In this document: positions 38,170 through 49,300 of the stretch, piece after piece
How positions within the stretch are numbered: position 1 is the first letter of the stretch
Layout of the letters: every line of letters starts with the position of its first letter
NCBI GenBank assembly: GCA_035582835.1
Contig: JAYKAV010002788.1
Span: 2,532,291 to 2,596,290, forward strand
Origin: Phoebastria nigripes
Taxonomy: Eukaryota > Chordata > Aves > Procellariiformes > Diomedeidae
Direction of reading: 5' to 3'
DNA length: 64,000 nt
Position numbers and translations under genes: made by a program
Notes under the pieces: generated by a model
What the model saw: the letters and a program-made list of their open reading frames with translations, nothing else
Told to the model about the DNA's origin: nothing
Database searches by the model: none

Positions 38170-41100
38170 TCTGCCTGAAAATCTTGCTGTTTTTATTGAN
38201 NNNNNNNNNNNNNNNNNNNNNNNNNNNNNNNNNNNNNNNNNNNNNNNNNNNNNNNNNNNNNNNNNNNNNNNNNCAACACTGTAAAACCTAGAGACGGTGG
38301 TCTCACCTAATTCACTTGAATTCAACAGAGCAGATAAAAATGGGACTGATGAAAAAGTAAAATTAAAAAAAAAAAAAAAAAGAATGAAAGCAAAGATCTG
38401 CCTGAAAATCTTGCTGTTTTTATTGAGTATCATTTATCATTCCAAGCCTATTATAAGATAAACAGAAAACCCCACAATAACAAAGAGAGCAAGACAACAA
38501 AGACTAGAATTGCTCTTCAGTAAGGCTATTGAGAGATCCTGAGGTAAACAAGCACAGAGCATAGATCAGCCAAACTCTAAATCTCACAGCAAGCGTCCTG
38601 ATATCCTGACTTTCAAAGGACCTTCTGAACATTTAATAGCTCTTCCCACTGTCTCATAGCCAACAAAAACCATACTACATTTTATCTATCCCTTTTCCAT
38701 ACCTACATGCCAGAAGTCCAGTGAGAGCAGCAGAAAGTGCCAAGTGCTGGGAAATTTTCACAACTGTTTTACAAAGGCTGCTTGATAGATATGTCTCCTC
38801 TTAAGATCTGGAGACATTCTGTGCAGGCAGCTTTCCCAGAGTGAACAAATCTCCCAGTATCTGTACTGAATGTACAAACAGATGGGTAGATTTTTAGACA
38901 GGGAGTTGAAAATAACTGTAGATGCTGCTTATACTAAGCATTTAGGTAAACTGGTGGAAACCACCACCTAGACTCCAAGCAGGCAACAGTAGAGGACAAA
39001 AGCTTTCTTCCCCTGACTGTTAAAATACTGTCAAGGAAACCCCTTTTGTACAGTCTGTTCAAATGGAACCTTTCCTTCTTCTGATCCGTTTAACTATTTA
39101 TTTTCTTTCTTAAAAGGCATATGCAACCAAACTTCACTAATGGGTTTCATAGAAGCAAAATTAATAGATGGGAAAATGGGAGAAAATGAATATGTGCCAG
39201 CTGCTAAGGATAATCTGATCCTATTTATGACACCGTGTCTGCAAAACTACACAGACCCGGGCAGTGCAAAAAGAGCCTCTGTAGTTTCACTGGAAAGTTT
39301 AGTTCTCAGCAAAATGGAATTGGGCAACAATGGAAAGAAATGTGTTAAATATCAGAGCTCCTATTGTTAAGTGCTCTAAACATAATAAATTAAACGTTTN
39401 GGACCAAATCCTCAACTGCTTTTAGGGCATCTGGGCCCATTTACACCAACTGAATATGCTTTCAAGACAGAAGAGACTGTAAAACCCCAAACAGCTGTCT
39501 CTATGCACTTAGTGTCAAACATCAGAACTGTCCTTGTGACACTAAGAGAAGGATGACAAAACTCTGCTGAGTTACTTGAACACAGCCTAACCCCATATTA
39601 AGTGACAAAGCAGGCAGAATTTTCTTGGAAGGTAGCCACCTACTTCTGCACGCTTCCAGGCACCATAAGAATTAGTAAGAAATTACTGACCATGAGTTAT
39701 CTGGGCATTCCAGGTTCTCCCCCTTGAAGAACATAGCTGGTGATCCAGTATTTACTTCAGCTAGTAACACCTCTGACTCCCCACGGGCAAGTTCTGTTCC
39801 TGCTCATGCACATGTTATAACTAGCTGGGAAAGAGCATGTAGTGTGTCACTGGAGCAAGTGAGACAGATGCTCTCCTGCACAAGACTTTAGCATAGCAGG
39901 TCTCTGCCACCTGGGAACTATTGCAGCCTGTCACACATTTCACACCCATGCTTTTGGCTAACGGATTCACCAGAGAACTCTAAACAAAGAAGCCTGCATG
40001 TCCTAATCTCAGCAGCATAAACAGGATGGCTCATTTTTTTAGTAGTTTTTTGCTAAAACACTGCTCCATTGAAATTTACAGGAAGACTTTTGCTGGCTGT
40101 AGTCAGTACTTAAGAGAAAGATATATTGGCAGACTGATACAGCTAACAACCCAGGGCCGAGTGGCACATGCCCTCAGAATATCACCTGATAAAAAGACAC
40201 AGTGGAAGCCTCAAAAGCTTCCTTGAAAAGCCAAATGCTGTTTTCTAGCACTCTGCTTCCTCTCCTGAGAGGACCAAATGCACACTGTTGCCTTGCCATG
40301 ACTGCAGCCTAACCACTGAATGATGGTTACTTTCAGTGAGGCATTCTCCATTTCCTATTCCCCAGTCCTACCACTGTAAAGCAAGCCATACAAAATTCAC
40401 ATTCACGTACATCCCTGTTCAGCAGCCTGAAAACTAACACACATCAGCTTGTCAGTAGGAAACCTGGGGTTTTATCTCTGAAAGGAAAGGTAGGAGTTGA
40501 ATGCTTATGTGAGGAAAGGAATCTTCTCTCGTCTTTGCTCCTAGGATTGCTTTAGCACTTAATTAAACAGGCATTTAATTTAAAAAACAGAAATTGAAGA
40601 TGATGATGGGACCACCAACTAAAAGAAAGCTGAGGAACTTTTCTGAGCACTGCAGTTTTATTAATCTCACTTTGAAGAGGAAAAAAGAAGATGGAGGCTT
40701 TGCTTTCTCTGCAGTAATTAAGATCATTCAGCATAAAGTTGTTGAGATAGTGTTTTTTTCCTTCCTCTTTCACTTGGATGAAAACAAAGTAAGCATTCTC
40801 ACTGTGACATGCATCTGATAAAGAACAGGCTGCAACAGTATACTGCTGTACAGCATATTAGCCCTGTTAGTAAGCCAGGATGTGTAAGTTCCACTTACTG
40901 ACTTTCTAATTTATAGAAATGCGCAGTTCAGTTTTGGATATACAGCTTTATTCTCTACTACAAATAGTACCCACTGAGCAGAAAAATAAATCAAAGGAGC
41001 GGCAGCTGCATTTAGCTTGTTTTTGTGAAGCATCCAGGACACTTATAGATGTTAAGGAAACCTCACACATGTATTCCTGTGAACAGGCTATGTTTTGTTG

Positions 41101-44100
41101 TGGTAAGTTTTGGAGAACCTCCCTGTAACTGATCAGAAATGCACTTTGAGGCCCTAATATTCTGAAAATTATGCCTGTAAAAATAACATAATGAATTCCA
41201 AAATTGGTTCACTGACTCCAGAGAAAGTACACTCCATTTACAAGTGTCTTTCTTCTAGCAATCATTTCTGCAAACTCCACTGCTGCCTTTTTTTTTCTTG
41301 AATATGATTACTGGTAATATTTCTGCAAGCCAGTCTGGGAAAAAAAAAAAAAAAATTAAAAATCTGACTCTACTTGAAAAGATTTAACTCTTTGGAATAA
41401 TGAATACTTATACGGCAATAATACTACAGCAAGAAAACCTTTTAAAACAACTATATCATTACTTCTACAGCCCCTCACAAGCAAAACCAGCTGTGTGAGA
41501 CTGCTACAGTAAGTGCCAAATGTGATTTTTTTTTTTTAATAAGGTGAACACCTGCCCATTAAGAATAAAATGGAAACTAAAAAACTTATTCCATACAAGC
41601 TACCCACAGCCATCAATTGGTAGTACCAATTAGTTTTTAAACAGAGCCAAATACAAACCAGCAACCTAGAACAAAAGGCTCTTTAAGGATATTAAATATT
41701 ACTCACATTGAACACTTTAACATCTTTCCTACTCCTTATTTCTTCAACAAGATCCAGTGGCTTTCCCTTAGGTATTGGAATAGTTCCAAGCACCACGGTC
41801 CCTGAGCCAGTGAGCGTTTGACGAACAGCTTGAATAAAAGCCTGGCTGAAGAGTTCCATTTTACCGATCTCATCTATGACACAAATTTTTTTCTCTGCAT
41901 CACTGCCATGGTTTACCTGTGGAAAAGTGCATCAAGAGACTGTAAACAACACAGAACTTAGAACAAGCAACAGAAATAATTTCTATGCTAATTAAAAAAA
42001 AAAACCTCCAAAAGAAATCAATTCCATTTTAATACTAGGGAAAGTGGAAGAGTCAAAGCTGCTGCTGGTAACTAACAGACTTACAAATCTATCATTTCTA
42101 TTTCAGCACAGATTTTTGGAAAGATTAAAATATATGTACAGCATAAATACCAACTACAATAGGAAATATCCATAATATCAGTTTTCCTTCAAAGCAGAAT
42201 TCTCACAATAGTCCCATATGAGCTATTTGACAATTAAGAACTTTGCCTACTAGCAGCTCTCAATCAATCTGAGGGACACCAATTTTTCAAACCTTCACTC
42301 TTCCCATCAAATTATGCATTTAGAATAGATCAATATCCACAGAACACAAGTATTAAAAAAAAAGACTTGCATTAAATCTAGATTTGGAAGTTTCTCCTCT
42401 TACAGCTGGGTCAAAGGAAGGTCAAAACTAGCATTTCTCTCAGAACAACTAGCTTTCTTCAAAGCTATCTGGATAACGACCAAGCCGTTTCCAAGCCTCT
42501 CTCACATCAGAACAGTCACCTTCCATTTCTTTGTCAAGATATAGCTTATTCTATAGCCCTAGCCATACCCCTTGATCGTAGGATAGGCACCATACTAACG
42601 ATTAACCACATTTGTGGTTTGTTTGCTTTTTTCATGAAGTGAATACTGTGCCAAACAGTACCATGCTGCAGACTGGTGTGAGCAGCACGGAAGTCTAGGA
42701 GAGAACATGGGTGATTGCCACTGAGGGAAAGGCAACTCGGAAAGTAGAGGAACTATTCAACAGAAAAGGAAGTGCACTGCCTACCCTCTCTTGGTAGAAG
42801 TAACTGAGAACTGTACTCCATTATTTATAGAAGCGAGGAGGAAATCAAGTCAAGTCAAAACATCACTGCAGTCCATCAATATACCAATACTAGCCATATT
42901 ATACACAACCTAAAAAAAAAAAAAAAGGGAAAAAAATTGAAATCTTTTCCCTTGTGAAGGCAAAGTATTTGCTTCTGGGAAAGTGGAATAACTGTATAAC
43001 ATGCATCCTAAAATCTTTTCAAGCCAAGTCCCTGCTGAGTAGCTGTTTTATCTAAAATCCTTTCATAGATCAGTGAGCTAAAAAGCCAATACTAGTCACG
43101 AGGTCACACACTGAGAAACAGAGCATTTTGCTTTGAAAAAAATCTTCAGTCCTGCCTGGTAAAGTTTCCAGAACCAGAGAGATCATCCATTGTAGGATCT
43201 ACCCCTGTTCTCACTGGAGTGAACGAGATCCAAGCCTTAAGAGCTGAAGTTGTTCTCAAGACTAAATGGGCACATGCCCACTCCGTGCTGCTCTCTGATC
43301 AAACCAGACCACACCTGTGACTCTCCTGCCCTCATTCTTCATTTGTCTCTTCTTGTTTCAGCTCTGTGATCTTCCTCACTCTCCTCCTCTCCCATTTTGG
43401 GCCGCCTACATCCATGACCACACTCCCACAAAACTGATTAACAGTACTTTCAATGAGAACAGGGTCATGCACTGTCTGACCCTGCTGGCCCCTTTTCTTC
43501 TTCTCTTCACTCTCTTGTACTTGCAGAAAGCTATAGAACAACCAGAAAAATTCAACACTGCTAACACCCTTCTAGCAAGGTCTCTCCTGGTCTTCACATT
43601 AATGCAGCAGTAAAAGGATGCCAAGCACAGCGCTGGCTTAATGAAGTCTTTTTTATTAAACTGTCCTTGTATTTACTAACATAGTAAATCAAGTTACAGT
43701 GAAATTAAACGTATAAAAATTGTCCCGTTTTATTCATATTTCCTTTCTCCCTTGCCCCCAACGTCTTTGCTTCCCTACTCTCAGACTTCAATGTTCCTTG
43801 ACAAAAACAAGAATCAGACCCTCAATCTCATTTTTGCTCCTTGCACCTCTTTGGTTTTTTGTTCTTTCGAAGTTCACTAAGAAGTCCCTTCTTCCTTGGC
43901 NCCTTGAACTTTGGCAGTGTAGAAAAATCACAATAGGATTTTTTTAGCAGTACAGTTCAGCAGCTGCTGCACACTGTTTGTGATATGTTATTGTCAAAAT
44001 CAGATCTGTTCTTGTTTAATTTTGGAGAGGGGAAAGGTTGGAGTGAGAGAGAGGAAGGAGAAGGAAAAGGGCAGTAACAGAATGTTAGGAGAAGGATAGG

Positions 44101-47100
44101 TAAAAGACTGTGTGGAAAGTCTTGTCACAGTCAAAGCACTCCTTGTGCAGCAGGCTAAATCCCAAATTATCAGGCTGCTATTATCAGTTAAAACCTACCA
44201 GTCTGCAGGTACTTATACAGTGGTAATCACAAATAACCACTGGATTCAAGATACAAATGCTTCTACCGGAAGAAGATGTGAATCAGAGCAAGAGGGGAAA
44301 AAAAGGCTGTAAAGAAGAAGAGCAGCAGCAAAAGCCTTTTTCTTGGATCCATTGACTCCACCCAGTTCTGCGTAGTAAGCCACTCTTATATCTTGTTTGC
44401 TTTCCAATATGCAAGACAGTGGCATAGGAAGAAAATTCCTATCGGCTATCTCTCAGGCCAAGGAGGTCTTGCTCACAGGACGATGTCAGATCAAGAATGA
44501 GAGGGGATTGCAATCTCTCCAACACCACAATAAGCACAAGAGAACAAGCCAGATTTGCCCCCACAGCTTCCTGATCCTAAAGTCAATCAGAATCAGTGAT
44601 ACCAAAGAAACAGGCCATTTATTAATATCAAAAACTAGTGCTCTAGAAGGGCCTTCCAATAACACTGATTATCATCAAGCATCCATTTTTCAGCAGCTTT
44701 CATAGAATACTCACATTTCTCAGCATAGGTAGAACCAACTGCTCAAATGAAAGAAGGTCCACAACATACTGTCCAACCCGATATTCACGTCTTGAAGTAG
44801 AAGAATCAGAACTGAATTTGAAAAAGAGATACACAATTCCTTCTAAGTAATTACTTTAGTGAGAGTTTAGTGCAGTCATTTCAAGTGGATTTATGAGAAG
44901 TTATCCTAGTAAGTCAAATCCCCATAATTCTTCTAAGAAAAGGAAAGAAACTCTGCAAACCATCCATTAAGTCATACTGCAGATAGCATACTTTCAGATA
45001 ATAAATACACCATAAGCTACCTTCACACCTATGTAAGCTCAAATTTGAACAGTGTACAGAAGGACAATGGGATCTAAAAGCCAGCAGGTATATTTACACT
45101 GAAATCAAAATACATGCCTGCAGTTCAGATCTTTGAATTTGGTAATGTAACACTACAGACAGCATCACAGCAGTTGCCCAAATCTCAGTACGGGCTGCAA
45201 AACCCTTAAACAATCTTGGAAAAATACTCAGTTTGCATGTGCTGCATCACACTATCCTAGGTGAACCTCCTTTATTAGCAGTATGCAAATTATTTAGTCA
45301 GATCAACTATGTCTGAATGAGGTGCTAACGTCACACCTGGACCTAGACTAAGTTTTCCACAAAGCGTGAAAAGCTAAGTCTAGTGAATCAGGAGAGACTG
45401 TGAGCCCCCCTGCACTTCAGAGGCCCCCCTCTTAGTGGGGCTCTGAATTCTCTTTTTCTTGAAATTCACATGTAGGTTTCGTGGGCCAGTCAGCGGCTCT
45501 TTAAAACAATGTTATACGCCATTTGCCTTTTATTTTCCACTTCTGTCTCCATAAATTAGCTGGTGGAAACAAAAAATCTTCCTCCCTGCCTACAATAAGC
45601 TACTTACTGTATCCCGAAGAGACTTGGCCTCACAATAAAAGGCTCAGCAGTGCTTCCTCTCTATCTGGTGTAAAATAGGCAGTAAGAGAGAACACCCTTC
45701 CCTAGCACATTTTCAATATTTCACTACGCAATAGAGACACTGTGTACATACACAATATAGGTATCAGCCAGGACATGAGAACTGAACAAAGAACCTGACC
45801 ATGAAAGCCATGTGTGTGCTGGAAATCACCTTCTGGAGGAGCGTTTAACATGCCGACAGACTGGAGCAGAAGCATAAAACAATAAGCCACTTACAGTTAT
45901 TAAAACCTCAGTACCTGACTCTAGATAAAGGCCCTCGTTTTCCAGACAAAGTGACAACATCAAATCCTGTTCTCCTGCCACCTTCTCTAACTTCCTCTGT
46001 GTAAAATCCATCAATGGGAATGCCTGAGGATTTTAGAGCTTGAGTGACTTTCTGGATCAAAGTAGTCTTTCCAACCCCTAAAAATAAAGAGGAAACAAAA
46101 AGCACAGAGGATTAATCTTCTTCTCCACTAAAAGCCCGTTTTTAAACACCACAGTAATGATTCAGTTCAGCAGGAATATTGATTACTTTTTAAGTCTGCA
46201 AATTGTTTTTTTTTTTAAATGGTAGGAAAGGAAAGAACAGAACCACCTTTTAAAGTTCATCTTGTACTGACATTGTAATGTTTTATTAGCCTTTAAGAAG
46301 TATGTCTACAGTGAAGTCACACAACAGAATGGTAAAAATATCCCAGGCTACCACTAAACTTGTTAGCTTAGATGGCGCATGGGCAGGCCACAAAACATGC
46401 CCCAAGGCAAGTAAATACAAGAGAGCCATACTGTTACAGAACTGATACCCAAGCTAGCTGGAAGACTGACTGATGAATCTCCCTTTCTACCACTGCTATT
46501 CACTACTTTTTAAGAACAGAGCTGAGTTCATCCCCCTGTTAGATCATAAGGTCAAAACTGACTGCTATTACCAGGAGCCTAACTGGCACAAAGGACACAC
46601 TACTTCCATTATGTCCTAGAAATCGGAAGCACTCAGTGCCCCTGAGATATCAGGTCCTACATGGCAAAAAGTATTTCCAACAACAGAAACACGATTCTTA
46701 TGGTAACTGAAGCAAGAGAAGTTTTGACTAGATATGGCGAAAAGCTGTTTTATCATGAGGACAATCAAGCCCTGGAACAGGTTGCCCAGAGAGGCTGTAC
46801 AGTCTTCACATCCTTTGAGGTTTTCAAGACCTGACCGGATAAAGCCTTGAGCAACCTGGTCTGGCCTCATAGCTGACCCTCCTTTACGCCTCCTGAAGTC
46901 CCTTCTCACAGGAATTAACCTGTGGCCCTATAATCCATTTTCTTACCCTAAGATCCTTAGGACAGATCCTTAAAACCCTCGCCACCTGATGTCTCCTAGC
47001 ATAGTTTGATGTACCTTCTACAATGTGAATGTTGGCCACGTTCCAGACATCCTCTCAGTTNCCACAATGGAGCTATTTCTTCTCCTTTGCCATTGTACAA

Positions 47101-48681
47101 GTACATCCCTTGACAATCTCCTTTTAAACTCAGCTTTATTGCCTCTCACAAAATTCAGTGTTGTCACTTCATTTTTAATCATCGCTGTCAAAAAAATCAG
47201 AAGATAGAAAATATCCTGCAGAATAAGCCTTTAAATTCCTGGAGACAAGGAATATAAACCAAATGCAAGGTGCCTAAAGATGCCAACAGAAATAATTTCA
47301 ACATGCAGATACCAAATTCCTCCCTTAGATTTTAAGCAGATTTAGGAACTACTTCCTTAACAGTCAATATCAACGGCAAAATATTCTGTGGCTTCAAGGG
47401 CACCTAGTCAAACTATTAAGCAAACGTTTCAAAATTGAAGCCAAAGGGATTCCTGGCATTTGAACAACAATAAAATGACAAATGAGGCACCACCAATATC
47501 TACCATCTTTCCAGGGCCTTGTCTCTATAAGCGAATTTATACTAATTTGGCTAAGTAGATTTGCTGTCTCTAATTTGGTTACCTGCATTCAGTAAATTAC
47601 CGAAGAAAGCTAAAGCAATTCAAACTAAGTTTAAGAAAGCTTAAAGTTATACATTTAGCTAATCAAAACAGTACACTCAATTTCAGCTACATGAACAGAG
47701 ACAAGGCCTAAGTAGGCCTAACCTCTGCGTCTCCCGGAGGGCTGCCTTTATGCAGTGGATGGAAAGACCGAATGAAGTGGGTGGAAGGTGTTGCTATCTC
47801 AGCCTAGCAGTAGCATTTTAAATTAATTCCAGACAAGACATGTATCTGCAAAAGGTTCACAAAGAGGAGAATTCGGCCCACTGCTTTACTTCCCGACCAC
47901 AAAAGAAAGCTTTGCAATCATAACTCGTTTATTTCTTTTATCAGCCTTACAGTTCAACCCTCATACTCTACACCACTCTACCTCCCCAATGATCAGATTC
48001 CCCTACCATGATAAACGACTCCACTGCTTCAATCAAGGCCTGCCCATCTGGGATACCAATTATTACCTATAACTGAACATTACTTAGATTGGAAGTGCTA
48101 AATCACTACAATTATGCTACAGAAAAGATGAGCGCTTAGAAATTATTAACGGCTGCAGTTTAACTGAAGCAGGATTAGTTGCCCAGGAGATTTTTTTCCC
48201 CCCAACACTAACTGCAGGGCAGGAGCCAGGGACAAAGCAGTAGTGTCTGGAAACGTACATGAAATGGGATTGGACGGAAAGCTAAAATGGGCTTTCATTA
48301 GGAACAAATTAATGAACGCAGCAGCTCTGAGCTCAACAGGCGACACGCGGGGCGGGGAGCAGCTACAGGCCTGCACGCCGGCAGCCGGGGTTACCTCGCA
48401 GGCAGCTGCCGGGCCCGGCCGCAGCAGGAGGCGCTCCCGGGGCTCCCTCACACCCTGGGCCGGTGCTGGGGCCCGCCCGCAGGTGCCTTCCCCTGGCTCT
48501 AAGCGCTTCACAGCCCCGCCGACCCCGCGCAGGGCGGCTGGCTAGGCTAGGCCAGGCCAGGCCAGGCCAGGCCAGGCCCCAGGGCGGCCCCAGTGGCCGC
48601 GCCACCTCCCTTCGCCCCGCTCCCCAGGCTCTTCCTGCCCCCGTTACCTGGGGGTCCCGTGAGAAAAACGTGCTTGGACAT
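36662..48681 (-). CDS. NTPCR: Cancer-related nucleoside-triphosphatase, complete (five exons)
   Basis: Five minus-strand exons (48681-48648, 46077-45915, 44811-44715, 41916-41707, 36730-36662) join in phase into 573 nt: 190 codons plus TGA. NTPCR is a small P-loop enzyme of the THEP1 family that slowly hydrolyses NTPs to NDPs and phosphate; its cellular role is unsettled. The product shows the N-terminal HVFLTGPPGVGKTTL Walker A loop (residues 9-16), DGFYTEEVR, the GFDVVTL block, VIDEIGKMEL with the Walker B DE pair (113-114), GTIPIPKGKPL and the VFN-KENR motif. The length equals the human protein as I recall it. The start is the ATG aligned with the human start, with G at -3; an in-frame upstream ATG at 48864 is not favoured. 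The gene converges on PCNX2 and begins in a CpG island. No defect is seen. Confidence 0.97.
38047..38199 (+). repeat. Left copy of gap-flanking duplication
   Basis: The copy starts CAACACTGTAAAACCTAGAG and ends CTTGCTGTTTTTATTGA directly at the N gap. It carries a poly-A run at about 38138-38167. It matches the sequence right of the gap almost base for base apart from a few substitutions and the length of the A-run. Confidence 0.92.
38200..38273. other. Assembly gap (74 N)
   Basis: A continuous run of 74 N bases. Both sides carry the same roughly 150-bp sequence in the same orientation, so the gap sits inside a real or artefactual tandem duplication. Confidence 1.
38274..38426 (+). repeat. 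Right copy of gap-flanking duplication
   Basis: The copy begins CAACACTGTAAAACCTAGAG immediately after the gap and ends at TTTTTATTGA before unique sequence (GTATCATTTATC). Compared with the left copy, CTACGCCACTTG is CTAATTCACTTG, the A-run is shorter, and an AGAATGAAAGCAA insertion follows it. Confidence 0.92.
41707..41916 (-). CDS. NTPCR: NTPCR exon 4 (Walker B)
   Basis: The exon is 210 nt, 70 codons (residues 99-168), phase 0 to 0; acceptor CCACAG, donor AAT|GTGAGT. It encodes ICVIDEIGKMELFSQAF with the Walker B aspartate and catalytic-type glutamate at 113-114, then GTIPIPKGKPLDLVEEI and KDVKVFN. This is the most conserved exon of the family. Confidence 0.97.
41917..44714 (-). other. 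NTPCR: NTPCR intron 3 (2.8 kb)
   Basis: The intron is bounded on the minus strand by GTGAGT and a CCACAG acceptor. It is AT-rich with A-runs near 41995 and 42913 and an N at 43901. Overlapping open frames on both strands at 43317-43624 match nothing I recognise. Confidence 0.85.
44715..44811 (-). CDS. NTPCR: NTPCR exon 3
   Basis: The exon is 97 nt: T completes split Ser66, then 32 codons (67-98). Acceptor TTTTTCAAATTCAG, donor AAAT|GTGAGT. The REYRVGQYVVDLLSFEQLVL block matches the family. The start, residues 66-74, is Ser-rich and unlike the Pro/Gly segment I recall at this position in the human protein, so it is a fast-evolving surface loop. Confidence 0.95.
44812..45914 (-). other. NTPCR: NTPCR intron 2 (1.1 kb)
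   Basis: The minus-strand donor is TCAG|GTACTG and the acceptor is AAATTCAG. No repeat or gene is recognised inside. Confidence 0.87.
45915..46077 (-). CDS. NTPCR: NTPCR exon 2
   Basis: The exon is 163 nt: GG completes Gly12 of the Walker A loop, then 53 codons (13-65), then AG of split Ser66. The minus-strand acceptor is CTTTATTTTTAG and the donor is TCAG|GTACTG. It encodes VGKTTLIQKV, the P-loop lysine (15) and threonine (16), GIPIDGFYTEEVREGG and RRTGFDVVTLSGKRGPLSRV. Confidence 0.97.
46690..46935 (+). mobile_element. CR1 LINE 3'-end fragment (plus orientation)
   Basis: Successive words ATGAGGACAATCAAGCCCTG, GAACAGGTTGCCCAGAGAGG, TGAGGTTTTCAAGACCTGAC, GATAAAGCCTTGAGCAACCT, GGTCTGGCCTCATAGCTGAC and CTGAAGTCCCTTCTCACAGG are the diagnostic 3' region of chicken-repeat 1. 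It is 5'-truncated, as usual for CR1, and inserted antisense to NTPCR in intron 1. The left boundary is approximate. Confidence 0.9.
48541..48578. repeat. (GGCCA/GGCTA)n pentanucleotide repeat
   Basis: Seven or so tandem GGCTA/GGCCA units lie in the CpG island, 70 bp inside NTPCR intron 1. It is a GC-rich short tandem repeat and likely to vary in length. Confidence 0.95.
48648..48681 (-). CDS. NTPCR: NTPCR exon 1 (start codon and half of the P-loop)
   Basis: The coding part is 34 nt: MSKHVFLTGPP plus the first base of Gly12, then donor CCAG|GTAACG. The ATG (plus-strand CAT at 48679-48681) has GCC before it, with G at -3. It is too short to be seen as an ORF on its own but matches the human start (MARHVFLTGPPG). 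The in-frame sequence upstream is open to another ATG at 48864, with no sign of conservation. Confidence 0.95.
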
Positions 48682-49300
48682 GGCGGGGTGCCGCAGGCCA
48701 CGCTCCGCCCTCTCGCCCACCCGACGCGACACGACACGGCCCGGCTGGGGGGAGCGCCGCGCCGCACCGCCCCCTCGCTCCGCCCCCGGCCCGGCGGCCC
48801 GGCCCCGCACCGCCACAGCCTTCTGCCTGCGGGGAAGCGCTGAGCATGGCGCGATGCTTCGCAAGGAGCCGCGGGAAAGCGGCGCGGAGCTCTGCCACCG
48901 CCCACCCCCTCATAGCGGCGCCGCGGGAGGTGCCCGCCCCGAGGCCCTGTCCGGCAGTGCCTGACATGGCGGTTCTTGTGGGCTTGAATCACAGCGGCGA
49001 CGCGCGATTTTAATCGGCCGGTCCCAAGAAGGTGTCGGGCGGTGTCGGCACCCAGGCGGAGGTTAGCGCGCCCGCCCTGCCAGCTGCTGAGGAGAGTCCG
49101 CCCTCTCCTGTGGAAACCCCTGGGCGGGGATTACTCCAACGCTGCCCCGGGCAGGTGTCTGCCGGCGGGGGGGGTCTTCCCGCCCCGAGGGCGGGAGCCG
49201 CTGCAGGCAGCGGGCTCGGGCGGTTGACGCCGAGGGACGGGCCCTTCCCGGCCTGTGGCNGCCTCGGAGGCGCGGCCCAGGGGTGGGCCGCTGCCGTGGT

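Larger units (their letters stand above)
36731..41706 (-). other. NTPCR: NTPCR intron 4 (5.0 kb), contains assembly gap
   Basis: The minus-strand donor is AAT|GTGAGT and the acceptor is TTTCTCTAG. The intron holds the 74-base N gap with flanking duplicate copies (38047-38426) and N bases at 37480 and 39400. Plus-strand open frames such as 39140-39370 are unrecognised and probably fortuitous. Confidence 0.85.
46078..48647 (-). other. NTPCR: NTPCR intron 1 (2.6 kb)
   Basis: The intron runs from the minus-strand donor CCAG|GTAACG, in the CpG island, to TATTTTTAG. It interrupts the Walker A loop between the second and third bases' worth of Gly12. It contains a sense-strand CR1 3' end (46690-46935), an N at 47061 and the GGCCA pentanucleotide repeat next to exon 1. 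Confidence 0.88.
48320..49300. promoter_or_regulatory. NTPCR: CpG-island promoter of NTPCR
   Basis: An abrupt change to very GC- and CpG-rich sequence surrounds NTPCR exon 1, with GC boxes such as CCGCCCCC at 48780-48787, about 100 bp upstream of the NTPCR start on its strand. It lacks an obvious TATA box. The long ORFs on both strands here (up to 209 codons at 48992-48363 minus) follow from the scarcity of AT-rich stops, not from genes. Such islands are often bidirectional, so a divergent plus-strand transcript is possible. An N lies at 49260. Confidence 0.88.

Noticed and set aside
43317..43624. Overlapping plus- and minus-strand ORFs of about 70-100 codons in NTPCR intron 3
   Set aside because: The hydrophobic plus-strand frame arises from a pyrimidine-rich tract; no family similarity or splice sites support either strand.
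48679..48864. Upstream in-frame ATG at 48864 as the NTPCR start
   Set aside because: The added 61 residues are CpG-island composition and have no counterpart in the human protein as I recall it, while the ATG at 48681 aligns with the human start and has G at -3.
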